A stretch of DNA of 6,554 nt from assembly GCA_015520145.1 (NCBI GenBank), contig WAQR01000099.1:1-6554 (forward strand). The letters run 5' to 3'. Within the stretch, counting starts at the first letter, position 1, and every line of letters begins with the position of its first letter. The notes under the pieces are model-generated. The model was not told the origin of the DNA and did not search any database. It saw only the letters and a program-made list of their open reading frames with translations. Source of the stretch: Candidatus Hydrothermarchaeota archaeon (GTDB lineage Archaea; Hydrothermarchaeota; Hydrothermarchaeia; Hydrothermarchaeales; WAQR01). Shown piece after piece: positions 1 to 6,199 of the stretch. Position numbers and translations under genes: made by a program.

Positions 1-200
1 GCACCGCCGCTTTCATATATCCCGCGTTTTGCAGATTTTATCAGTGTGTCAAGGTGTATACTGCCGGGATGGGATTCCCCGTAAACGCTTTCAACCAGTA
101 TGCTGGGCTTGGTGAGGTCACGTATGGAGCGGCCGCATGCAAGTCTTAGCGGATCGATTTCCGGCCATATTTCACGCATCGTCTGAGAGTGCAATTTCAT
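1..200 (-). CDS. IlvD/Edd-family dehydratase, N-terminal fragment (cut by window edge)
   Basis: Reading leftward from ATG at 200-198 gives 66 uninterrupted codons that run off the window. Residues 31-50 (KPSILVESVYGESHPGSIHL) followed by a Lys/Gly-rich helix ending in ESGG at 63-66 match the N-terminal pattern of dihydroxy-acid and 6-phosphogluconate dehydratases (KP-hydrophobic-NS...PGHIHL...GG). Family members are Fe-S and Mg-dependent cytosolic enzymes that dehydrate sugar acids; IlvD makes the 2-oxo acid precursors of valine and isoleucine. The Fe-S cysteines and most of the active site lie beyond the edge, so substrate cannot be assigned. The fragment differs from textbook IlvD: the usual Asn-Ser is Glu-Ser (37-38) and PGH is PGS (45-47), which suggests a paralogous subgroup. 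Only a weak ribosome site (GTGAT, 3 bases before ATG) is present; ATG at residue 8 is an alternative start. Transcribed divergently from mre11. Confidence 0.75.
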   Translation of the reverse strand, partial: MKLHSQTMREIWPEIDPLRLACGRSIRDLTKPSILVESVYGESHPGSIHLDTLIKSAKRGIYESGG

Positions 201-230
201 TATATCACTTCTATATCACATCTATATCAC
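198..230 (-). repeat. Three 11-bp direct repeats in front of the dehydratase start
   Basis: On the plus strand the octamer TATATCAC occurs at 201-208, 212-219 and 223-230, exactly 11 bp apart. Read on the minus strand the units are GTGATATAGAT, GTGATATAGAA and GTGATATA followed by the ATG, so the third copy runs into the start codon. The spacing is close to one DNA helical turn, so protein bound to each copy would sit on the same face. The array could be an operator for the minus-strand gene, or simply a slippage product. The GTGAT core also resembles the end of an archaeal Shine-Dalgarno sequence. Confidence 0.85.
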
Positions 231-256
231 TTTTAACTTTACTTTAGAATCAATAA

Positions 257-267
257 TATTAAATAAT
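257..267 (+). promoter_or_regulatory. Putative TATA box for mre11 (leaderless transcript)
   Basis: TATTAAATAAT lies with its centre about 26-27 bases before the mre11 ATG at 289. That is the usual distance between an archaeal TATA box and the transcription start, so the transcript would begin at or very near the ATG. This agrees with the lack of any Shine-Dalgarno sequence before this ATG. The same AT block read on the minus strand (TTATTTAATA) could serve the divergent dehydratase gene, with a leader of about 35 bases that would contain the 11-bp repeats. The element is inferred from position and composition only. Confidence 0.4.
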
Positions 268-288
268 CCCATATATATATTGAGTCCT

Positions 289-1410
289 ATGATATTCGCC
301 CATATTGCTGATACCCATCTGGGATACCGTCAGTATAACCTGGATATTAGAGAAGAAGATTTCTATAGCACGTTCCATCAGGCAGTTGACACAATTGCTG
401 AGCGGTGCGATTTTGTAATCCATTCAGGTGACCTGTTTGACGACCCGAGACCGCATGTCAAAGCCATTGTAGAGGTCAGGGACGCTTTGGAAAAACTTGA
501 AGATAGAAATATACCTTTTTTCTGCATTGCAGGAAACCACGACATCCTGTTAAGAAAAGGTGCAGTCCCTCCTCACAGGATATTCAAAAACGTGGAATTT
601 TTAACCCCAAAAAACCCGTGGCGTGAGTACGAAGGTATATTCATTGCCGGCCTTCCCTACTACTCGAAGATACACATAAACGCACTAAAAGAAAGATTAA
701 AAGAGATTGTAAAGGAGTCGAAGGGATTTGATAAAAAGATCATCATGCTCCACCAGGGTATAGACAAGTACTTCGGTCTTGAATACGAACTTAAAATCGG
801 TGATATTCCAGAGGGTTTTGACTACTATGCACTCGGCCATATCCACAGCAGGATTGTAGACACCATTGACGGGACAAAGGACGGGGCAACGCTCTCCTAT
901 CCTGGATCGACAGATATGTGGAGGGTGGACGAACTAAAAGATTTTGAAAAGAACGGCAAAGGGTTCAATATTGTTGATACCAGCGATTTCAATATTGAGA
1001 AGGTAGATGTCTCGATTCGGCCGTTTCTACACCATAAAATAGAGTCGGACATGGACATAACTGAGTTAAAAGAACGTCTTCCAGAAGACAGAGATACAAA
1101 GCCGGTTTTAAATATAAAAGTCAAATCCCGCGTGGAAGAGTTCCCCAGGATCTACCAGAGACTTGTAAACGAATTTAAAGAAGATGTCATTTATCTTGAT
1201 ATCAAAAGAGAGAGGATTGAAGAGGACATATTCACTGCCGGAGAGACCGTTGACATCAAAAAACTCATCGAAAACCTGGACGGGTTCAATGCCCGTGAAA
1301 AGGACTTTGCCTATGCTTTATTTAGAGAACTTAGGAAAGGCAGGGAAGGGATTGAAGGTGCAGAATCTATAACCGCCGAGTTCTACAGGACATGGAGGCC
1401 GGCACCATGA
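289..1410 (+). CDS. mre11: Mre11 DNA double-strand break repair nuclease
   Basis: This 373-residue protein is the manganese-dependent nuclease subunit of the Mre11-Rad50 complex, which binds and trims broken DNA ends through 3'-5' exonuclease and endonuclease activity. All phosphoesterase motifs are visible: D8 and H10 in ADTHLG, D48 in SGDLFDDPRP, N83-H84 in AGNHD, H155 in LHQG, and H184 and H186 in LGHIHS. These align with the known metal ligands of Pyrococcus Mre11. Residues 1 to about 245 form the nuclease core; the rest fits the capping domain and the C-terminal Rad50-binding segment. Length is somewhat below the roughly 400-430 of well-studied archaeal Mre11. The start is ATG 289, because family members begin with M-hydrophobic-F-A-H; an in-frame TTG at 280 would add three residues without support. 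No Shine-Dalgarno precedes it. The stop overlaps the rad50 start (ATGA), which implies translational coupling. Confidence 0.96.
   Translation: MIFAHIADTHLGYRQYNLDIREEDFYSTFHQAVDTIAERCDFVIHSGDLFDDPRPHVKAIVEVRDALEKLEDRNIPFFCIAGNHDILLRKGAVPPHRIFKNVEFLTPKNPWREYEGIFIAGLPYYSKIHINALKERLKEIVKESKGFDKKIIMLHQGIDKYFGLEYELKIGDIPEGFDYYALGHIHSRIVDTIDGTKDGATLSYPGSTDMWRVDELKDFEKNGKGFNIVDTSDFNIEKVDVSIRPFLHHKIESDMDITELKERLPEDRDTKPVLNIKVKSRVEEFPRIYQRLVNEFKEDVIYLDIKRERIEEDIFTAGETVDIKKLIENLDGFNAREKDFAYALFRELRKGREGIEGAESITAEFYRTWRPAP
1394..1398 (+). promoter_or_regulatory. Ribosome binding site that fixes the rad50 start
   Basis: GGAGG sits 8 bases before ATG 1407, inside the last codons of mre11. An alternative in-frame ATG at 1392 overlaps this motif and has no ribosome site of its own, so 1407 is preferred. 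The start then lies in an ATGA overlap with the mre11 stop. Confidence 0.85.
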
Positions 1411-3791
1411 TAATCGAGGAAGTAGACATCGAGGACTTCAGGTCTCACAGGAAAAGCAGGGTAACGTTTGATGAGGGGATTTCAGTAATAGTCGGAGAAA
1501 ACGGGTCAGGGAAGACAAGCATACTCGATGCAGTGAACTATGCGCTGTTCAAAAGCAAGCCGAATAAAGATATAAATGCAGACGACCTCATAAGGATAGG
1601 GAGGGAAGAAGCAGTGGTCTCTGTCAGATTCCACCAGAACGGCAGGGTGTACAGGGTAAAAAGGGGACGCAGAAAAGGCAGGGCAACAGGGAGTATGTTT
1701 TACCAGGTCATTGACGGAAGAGAGGTTATCAGGGCAAAAGGTGAGGGCGAGATAACAAAAGAGGTTGAAGCTGTATTAGGGATAACAGGCGAACTATTTG
1801 GAAAGGCGATTTACATCAAGCAGGGCGAACTGGATACCCTGATATCTGCACCACCGTCTTCAAGGAAAGAGATAGTAGGAAAACTCCTCGGGGCGCATGA
1901 TCTCGAGACCGCCCACAAAAACATGCAGGAAATCATCAGAGAATACAAAAACAGGGCTGAAAGATTGTGGTCAGTCGGCGAGGATATTAAAAAGAAAAAA
2001 GAGCAGATAAAAGAGACGGAAGAAGAAATAAGGGTTCTTGAAACAAAACTGAAGACCATAATTAGAGATATGGACATCAAACATGACGCCATTCTAGAAA
2101 AAGAGAAACTTGTTGCAGAAATTGAGGCATTAAAGGACCTTGAAACAAAGAAGCGGGAACGCGCAGTTGAGCTTGCAAATTATCAGGAAAAGGTCAGGGA
2201 TATTGAGGAATATGAGAAGGTCATGAAAATCACCCGGGAGGCAGCAGACCGATTCGTAAAGATAGAAAAAGAGATCGATGCTATAAAAGATGATAAAAAC
2301 CGTCTCTACAAGCTCAAAGAACGTGAAAAAAACCTAGATAGAGAACTCCACAAAGTGAGCCAGAAACACGAAAGTCTGGTCATATCAGTCGGCGAGGCAT
2401 TCAAAAGGTACAGCACGTTTTTTAAAACAGAGATAAGGGACTACAGTACTCTGGCAGATATCACGAATACCACCCTAAAGAACCTTGAAACCAGACTAAA
2501 AGAACAAAATCAAAAAAAGGAAGACCTGTCGCAGGAACTAAATGAACTCTCTGGCCAGAACAGTGAGATCGAAAAGGCTGTAACCGAACTTATCGGTGCA
2601 GGCAAAAGATGCCCGGTCTGCAAAAATCCGCTCACCCCCGGGCGCAAAGAAGGTCTGCTTGAAGAATACAGATCAAAGATAAACGAGAACAAAAAAAGAA
2701 TAGACAAGATCAGATCTGATATTGAAAAAATCGTCCAGGACGAAAAAGATATTGATGTCCTATTAAATGAAGTCAGGGACATAAATCTCAAAGTAATTGA
2801 AAACAACATAAAAGCCCTGTCAGACGCAGAAAAACAGGCAGAAAGACTTAAAACCGATCTTGACGAAAATGCCAGAGGCCTTATGGAATTAAAAGGGCTT
2901 GAAAAACGTTTAAGTGAGAAAGAGAGGGAAAAGACACGCCTTGAAACAGGGTATCGAAGATATATCGAAGCCCAGGGTTATCTTAGAAAGAACCTCCCAG
3001 AAAAAGAAAGATTTTTGAAAAGATGTGAAACCCTGATTGAAGATATCAAAGATATCGAAAACCGGATAGAAAAGAAACGTCTAAAAGTTTCATCATCATA
3101 TCGCGGTATTGACCTTCAGTCAGTACCGGAATTACTGAAAAGGGCAAGAGACGAACTTAAAAAACAGAGGGAAGACCTACTGCATCTAAGGGATGAAAAG
3201 ACAAGATCTGAGTCCAGGATCATGATAGGCAGACAGGCAGCTAGGAAGCTGAATAACGAACTTGTCGAACTCAAAGAAAAAGAAAAGGAGAAAGAGAAGC
3301 TGGAAAAATTCGTGGAATTTCTTGGAAGGGTTCGAAACCTCTTCCACAAAGACCAACTTCAAAAGGAGCTTAGAATAAATTCAAAACCCATTGTTGAGCG
3401 ATATACCAGGGAGGTCTTTGACAGGTTCGATCTCCCGTACTCAGACATCGAGCTGACAGACGATTTCGGCATGGTGGTCTACTGCGCTGACGGTGAAGAG
3501 AGTGTTGATATGCTAAGCGGGGGTGAGAAGATTGCCGCAGCACTGGCTTTAAGGATAGGGATTGCCAGGGCAATTTCAGGCCCTTCGATGGAACTTATAA
3601 TACTTGACGAACCGACCATACACCTGGATACACTGAGGAGGCAGGAACTGGTAAATATCATCAAGAAACTTTTCACAATCCCGCAGACAATTGTTGTAAC
3701 CCATGATAAAGAATTTGAGAACGCAGCAGATACGCTGATAACTGTGGAGAAGGTGGGCGGGGTCTCGAAGGTCAGGTATGAGAATGAGTAG
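1407..3791 (+). CDS. rad50: Rad50 ABC-type ATPase of the Mre11-Rad50 complex
   Basis: This 794-residue SMC-like ATPase partners Mre11, tethering DNA ends and gating the nuclease by ATP-driven dimerisation. Visible in order: Walker A GENGSGKTS at 30-38; Q-loop glutamine Q139 in YIKQGELD; a long charged coiled coil from about 150 to 395; the zinc hook CPVC with C402 and C405; the returning coiled coil to about 650; the ABC signature LSGGEK at 703-708; Walker B LIILDEP with D734 and E735; and the switch histidine H766 in VVTHDKE. Nothing essential is missing. Length is below the roughly 880 of Pyrococcus Rad50, and the reduction must be in the coiled-coil arms. A Lys-Glu run (KEKEKEKEK) lies near residues 623-632 within the returning arm. 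The start at 1407 matches the family N-terminus (M-I-I) and the GGAGG site. Translation is probably coupled to mre11. Confidence 0.97.
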   Translation: MIIEEVDIEDFRSHRKSRVTFDEGISVIVGENGSGKTSILDAVNYALFKSKPNKDINADDLIRIGREEAVVSVRFHQNGRVYRVKRGRRKGRATGSMFYQVIDGREVIRAKGEGEITKEVEAVLGITGELFGKAIYIKQGELDTLISAPPSSRKEIVGKLLGAHDLETAHKNMQEIIREYKNRAERLWSVGEDIKKKKEQIKETEEEIRVLETKLKTIIRDMDIKHDAILEKEKLVAEIEALKDLETKKRERAVELANYQEKVRDIEEYEKVMKITREAADRFVKIEKEIDAIKDDKNRLYKLKEREKNLDRELHKVSQKHESLVISVGEAFKRYSTFFKTEIRDYSTLADITNTTLKNLETRLKEQNQKKEDLSQELNELSGQNSEIEKAVTELIGAGKRCPVCKNPLTPGRKEGLLEEYRSKINENKKRIDKIRSDIEKIVQDEKDIDVLLNEVRDINLKVIENNIKALSDAEKQAERLKTDLDENARGLMELKGLEKRLSEKEREKTRLETGYRRYIEAQGYLRKNLPEKERFLKRCETLIEDIKDIENRIEKKRLKVSSSYRGIDLQSVPELLKRARDELKKQREDLLHLRDEKTRSESRIMIGRQAARKLNNELVELKEKEKEKEKLEKFVEFLGRVRNLFHKDQLQKELRINSKPIVERYTREVFDRFDLPYSDIELTDDFGMVVYCADGEESVDMLSGGEKIAAALALRIGIARAISGPSMELIILDEPTIHLDTLRRQELVNIIKKLFTIPQTIVVTHDKEFENAADTLITVEKVGGVSKVRYENE

Positions 3792-3825
3792 AGAATGAGT
3801 AAAGAGTGAGTAGAGAGTGAGGAGT
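3782..3825 (+). repeat. Four-copy 11-bp tandem repeat at the rad50/xpd junction
   Basis: The units are GAATGAGTAGA (3782-3792), GAATGAGTAAA (3793-3803), GAGTGAGTAGA (3804-3814) and the diverged GAGTGAGGAGT (3815-3825). The first copy contains the rad50 stop TAG (3789-3791), and later copies carry further TGA and TAG triplets. In the fourth copy a G replaces the consensus T and creates GAGGAG, the ribosome binding site for xpd. The array therefore fills almost the whole 40-base gap between the two genes. Confidence 0.9.
3819..3824 (+). promoter_or_regulatory. Ribosome binding site for the XPD helicase gene
   Basis: GAGGAG ends 7 bases before ATG 3832, a standard spacing. This favours 3832 over a GTG at 3817, which overlaps the motif and would add five residues, and over ATG 3844, which lies too far downstream. 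The motif comes from the last copy of the 11-bp repeat. Confidence 0.8.
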
Positions 3826-3831
3826 ATCACA

Positions 3832-5604
3832 ATGTTACTGCCGATGTCCTATTTTCCATACAAAACGCCCAGGCCGTTCCAGGACGAGCTTATATCAAGG
3901 ATATTCCAGTCAGAGAAGCTTGTATGCGATATCCCGACAGGAGTCGGGAAGTCTGTATCAGCGCTCTGCGGGTTTCTTGCAGACAGAGATGAAGGCGAGA
4001 GGATAATCGTCCTGACAAGGACAAAGACCCAGGCAAAGATATTCCTAAAAGAGATGGCAATGATATCAAAGCATATAAAAAGACCGTTTATGACCGTCCC
4101 GCTGAGGTCAAAGCAGGATAGCTGCCCGGCATTCAAAAACGACGAGGTGGGATATGAAGAGTTCCTTCAGCTCTGTAAACTGAATACAGGATGCCTGTAC
4201 AGGATGCGGTTCAACGAGAATCTCGATAAGATAGAGGGTGCCGCCAGAGAGATTGCGCACTCCAGTCTGACAAGCTACCAGAGCCTGATTGGAAAAGCCG
4301 CCAGTCTCGGCTGCCCGTATCTTGTTCTGCAAAGGCTTTTGAACTATTCGGATGTTGTCATTGCCTCGTATCTCTATCTGCTCCATCCGTTTTTGAGAGG
4401 CATGTTCCTTGACAGGATAGGAAAGGATATGGACGAAATTTTGATAATAATCGATGAGGCACACAACCTCCAGAACCTGGATATCCTGGGAAGGACGCTT
4501 GGCAGGAAGACACTTGACCTGGCATGTAGGGAGATAAATTATGACTTCTCGAATATCTATGCAATTTTTGAAGGTGATGACAGCGAGCTTGATATATCCG
4601 ACCTGCTCGATAGGAGGGAGGTTGCATTCCTGTATGACAGAGGGGTCGAGGTACTGGAACGAAGGCTTAAAAGGGGCAGAAAGGTCTCCTATACCTACAG
4701 GGTTGCGTCATTTTTAGACAGCGCATTCAGGCTTAGGAGAGAGAGGAACTGGATATTCTTCAGGCAGGATGGGAGACTGCTGCTAAAGCCAGTGTTCCCT
4801 TCAGATATCTTAAACCCTTTAAAAGAGGCAAAAAAACTCCTGTTGATGAGCGGGACATTATCGCCGCCTGAAGGGTATCTGACCCTGTACGGTTTAAATG
4901 GTGAAACGGCCTGTGAAACTTTTAGCCTGCCGAACATCTTTCCAAAGGAGAACTGCCGTTATCTTGGGATAAAGCACGGGTTGAACACAGGGATTGGTTT
5001 AAGGAAGAAACTAAAGGAAACGCTCTGGCAGGCGTATGCAGCAGAAATTGAAAAGATTTACAAAAGTTCGTCAAAAACAACGCTTGTGTTCTTTCCTTCG
5101 TATGATATAATGACAGAGGTCGGGAATTACATCGATGCCTTAAAAGAACCATCGTCCAGCAGCAGTACAGACGTGTTCTGGGACGAGTTGAGAGACCATG
5201 AGAAAAAGATTGTGTTTGCAGTATCCGGCGGGAAGCTGTCTGAAGGCGTGGAGTACACAGTTGAAAACGATGGGGTAAAAGAGAGCGTTGTCGGGACGGT
5301 GATTATTGCAGGGTTTCCGTTTCCTGTACCGGATTTTGAAATGGAGATAAAGGGCAGGATGTATGACGGGAGATTCGGGTTTGGAAAATCTTTTCAGCTT
5401 CTCTCTGTCCTTCCGATGGTCACCAAGGTTTTGCAGTGTATCGGGAGGGCGATACGAAGCGAGAAGGATAGGGCAGCAGTCGTGTTCCTGGATGACAGGG
5501 TAGATTATTTCAGGTATTTCCCTGAAGATGTCAGGTATGAGCTGGAGATAGTGGATCAAAGAGATATCCATCTGGAAGTTGGAAGGTTCCATTCAAATGG
5601 ATAA
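3832..5604 (+). CDS. xpd: XPD/Rad3-type superfamily 2 iron-sulfur DNA helicase
   Basis: This 590-residue protein belongs to the XPD/DinG group, which are 5'-3' DNA helicases with an Fe-S domain that act in repair. Seen in order: N-terminal FPYKTPRPFQ at 8-17; Walker A PTGVGKS at 35-41; motif Ia VLTRTKTQ at 60-67; four candidate cluster cysteines C98, C115, C121 and C161 (the last in GCPY); DEAH box D208-H211; MSGT at 339-342; motif IV VFFPSYD from 419; motif V GGKLSEGVE from 466; and motif VI QCIGRAIRS from Q535 with arginines R539 and R542. The 128-residue gap between the DEAH box and MSGT would hold a rather compact Arch domain. The archaeal XPD assignment is preferred to bacterial DinG because of length, the N-terminal FPY...PRPFQ and the absence of a nuclease domain. 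It is third in the operon after rad50. Its 3' end overlaps a convergent gene, and its stop codon is duplicated in frame 12 bases on. Confidence 0.92.
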   Translation: MLLPMSYFPYKTPRPFQDELISRIFQSEKLVCDIPTGVGKSVSALCGFLADRDEGERIIVLTRTKTQAKIFLKEMAMISKHIKRPFMTVPLRSKQDSCPAFKNDEVGYEEFLQLCKLNTGCLYRMRFNENLDKIEGAAREIAHSSLTSYQSLIGKAASLGCPYLVLQRLLNYSDVVIASYLYLLHPFLRGMFLDRIGKDMDEILIIIDEAHNLQNLDILGRTLGRKTLDLACREINYDFSNIYAIFEGDDSELDISDLLDRREVAFLYDRGVEVLERRLKRGRKVSYTYRVASFLDSAFRLRRERNWIFFRQDGRLLLKPVFPSDILNPLKEAKKLLLMSGTLSPPEGYLTLYGLNGETACETFSLPNIFPKENCRYLGIKHGLNTGIGLRKKLKETLWQAYAAEIEKIYKSSSKTTLVFFPSYDIMTEVGNYIDALKEPSSSSSTDVFWDELRDHEKKIVFAVSGGKLSEGVEYTVENDGVKESVVGTVIIAGFPFPVPDFEMEIKGRMYDGRFGFGKSFQLLSVLPMVTKVLQCIGRAIRSEKDRAAVVFLDDRVDYFRYFPEDVRYELEIVDQRDIHLEVGRFHSNG

Positions 5605-6157
5605 CACAGGGGATAACACATACAGGTGAATTGAGTATATCTTCAAGCTGACGTATTAGATAGTAAAACTGAAATATTGAAATAGCGATTAGTACTAAAA
5701 ATGGAATAGTTACTCCTAGAACTCCCAAAAGCAGACCATATAAAGCGGGCAAGTGTACTAATGTAGAAAGAACAGCCGTTCGACCGAAAATTAACTGTAG
5801 TGCATCTGGTGATTGTGCGAAATTCCCTATTAAAGGTTTTGTTTTTATCTTTTCATACCGTTCTTGTCTTTTTTGAATTTCTCGCCTAATTGCTGAAGCG
5901 TTCAATAGAGTGTTATTCAAATAGGAGTATATCATGAAGTTTAAAATGGCCATGATAAACAAAATTACAACAAAATATGTCCTGATACTCGCAGGTATGT
6001 GAGATACAGGTACACCAAAAGACCTGATAACAAATATTAGAAAGAGGTATATTGAAGGCACCACGATATTTGTCAGGATCGCGATTATTTTGACTTTCTT
6101 TAATAAATCGTTACAGGGAGTTTTGCCGGATGTTGAAAGTTGGGGAGACGAGTTAAT
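5531..6157 (-). CDS. Predicted four-helix membrane protein of unknown function, possible ATT start
   Basis: I do not recognise the family. The frame is open from 6172 down to the TGA at 5533-5531. Starting at ATT 6157 gives 208 residues; starting at the first conventional codon, GTG 6064, gives 177 but cuts through the first membrane helix. Hydrophobic segments lie at about 24-44, 61-80, 125-146 and 148-167 (numbered from 6157), with a basic, charged stretch around 89-103 (RREIQKRQERYEKIKTK) that is probably cytoplasmic. A strong AAGGAGGT motif stands 7 bases before the ATT, and the residues between 6157 and 6064 include a Lys-Lys pair directly before the first helix, so the longer form looks genuine. 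The last 24 codons are antisense to the end of xpd and may be an incidental tail. The gene follows the membrane gene to its right by 42 bases, which suggests one transcript. Base composition is clearly AT-richer than in the repair genes. Confidence 0.65.
   Translation of the reverse strand: MNSSPQLSTSGKTPCNDLLKKVKIIAILTNIVVPSIYLFLIFVIRSFGVPVSHIPASIRTYFVVILFIMAILNFMIYSYLNNTLLNASAIRREIQKRQERYEKIKTKPLIGNFAQSPDALQLIFGRTAVLSTLVHLPALYGLLLGVLGVTIPFLVLIAISIFQFYYLIRQLEDILNSPVCVIPCVIHLNGTFQLPDGYLFDPLSPAHT
5599..5620. repeat. 12-bp tandem duplication across the xpd stop codon
   Basis: GGATAACACA occurs at 5599-5608 and again at 5611-5620, separated by GG, giving a 12-bp period. On the plus strand it places two in-frame TAA stops, at 5602-5604 and 5614-5616. 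On the minus strand the same bases encode Cys-Val-Ile-Pro-Cys-Val-Ile in the C-terminal region of the convergent membrane gene. Because 12 is a multiple of three, the duplication keeps both frames. Confidence 0.85.
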
Positions 6158-6163
6158 TTTTGG

Positions 6164-6171
6164 ACCTCCTT
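6164..6171 (-). promoter_or_regulatory. Strong ribosome binding site before an ATT codon
   Basis: Read on the minus strand the bases are AAGGAGGT, a near-perfect complement of the 16S rRNA 3' end. No ATG, GTG or TTG follows at a usable distance. The codon at 6157-6155 is ATT, with 7 bases between the GGAGG core and it. The next conventional start in frame is about 100 bases away, at GTG 6064. The motif is the main evidence that the gene begins near 6157. Confidence 0.7.
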
Positions 6172-6199
6172 CTTATCTAATGTCTATATATCAATTCTT

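Noticed and set aside
271..280. Run of alternating AT (ATATATATAT) as the TATA box of mre11
   Set aside because: It lies only 9-18 bases before the ATG, too close for an archaeal TATA box. The element at 257-267 is better placed. The run could still serve the divergent gene, but this cannot be shown.
280..288. TTG start for mre11 three codons upstream of ATG 289
   Set aside because: It has no ribosome site, and Mre11 proteins begin with the M-hydrophobic-F-A-H pattern that starts exactly at ATG 289.
3271..3300. Purine-only A/G tract in rad50
   Set aside because: It encodes the Lys-Glu run of the coiled coil, which is normal low complexity for this protein type.
3576..3830. Minus-strand open frame across the rad50 end and the 11-bp repeat
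   Set aside because: It overlaps Walker B and the switch histidine of rad50 in antisense. The repeat translated on this strand yields a low-complexity Ser-Leu-Leu pattern, not a protein signature.
4108..4464. Minus-strand open frame of 118 codons inside xpd
   Set aside because: It is antisense to the Fe-S and DEAH box region, shows no recognisable motif and is best explained as a shadow of the coding strand.
5140..5592. Long minus-strand open frame of 150 codons inside xpd
   Set aside because: It is fully antisense to conserved helicase motifs V and VI, its translation is rich in Pro, His, Arg and Cys with no domain, and it has no ribosome site of note.
5837..5874. Plus-strand T runs as a transcription terminator for the repair operon
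   Set aside because: Archaeal termination uses T tracts, but these lie more than 200 bases past the xpd stop and inside the convergent gene, where A/T runs are expected from its Lys-rich codons.
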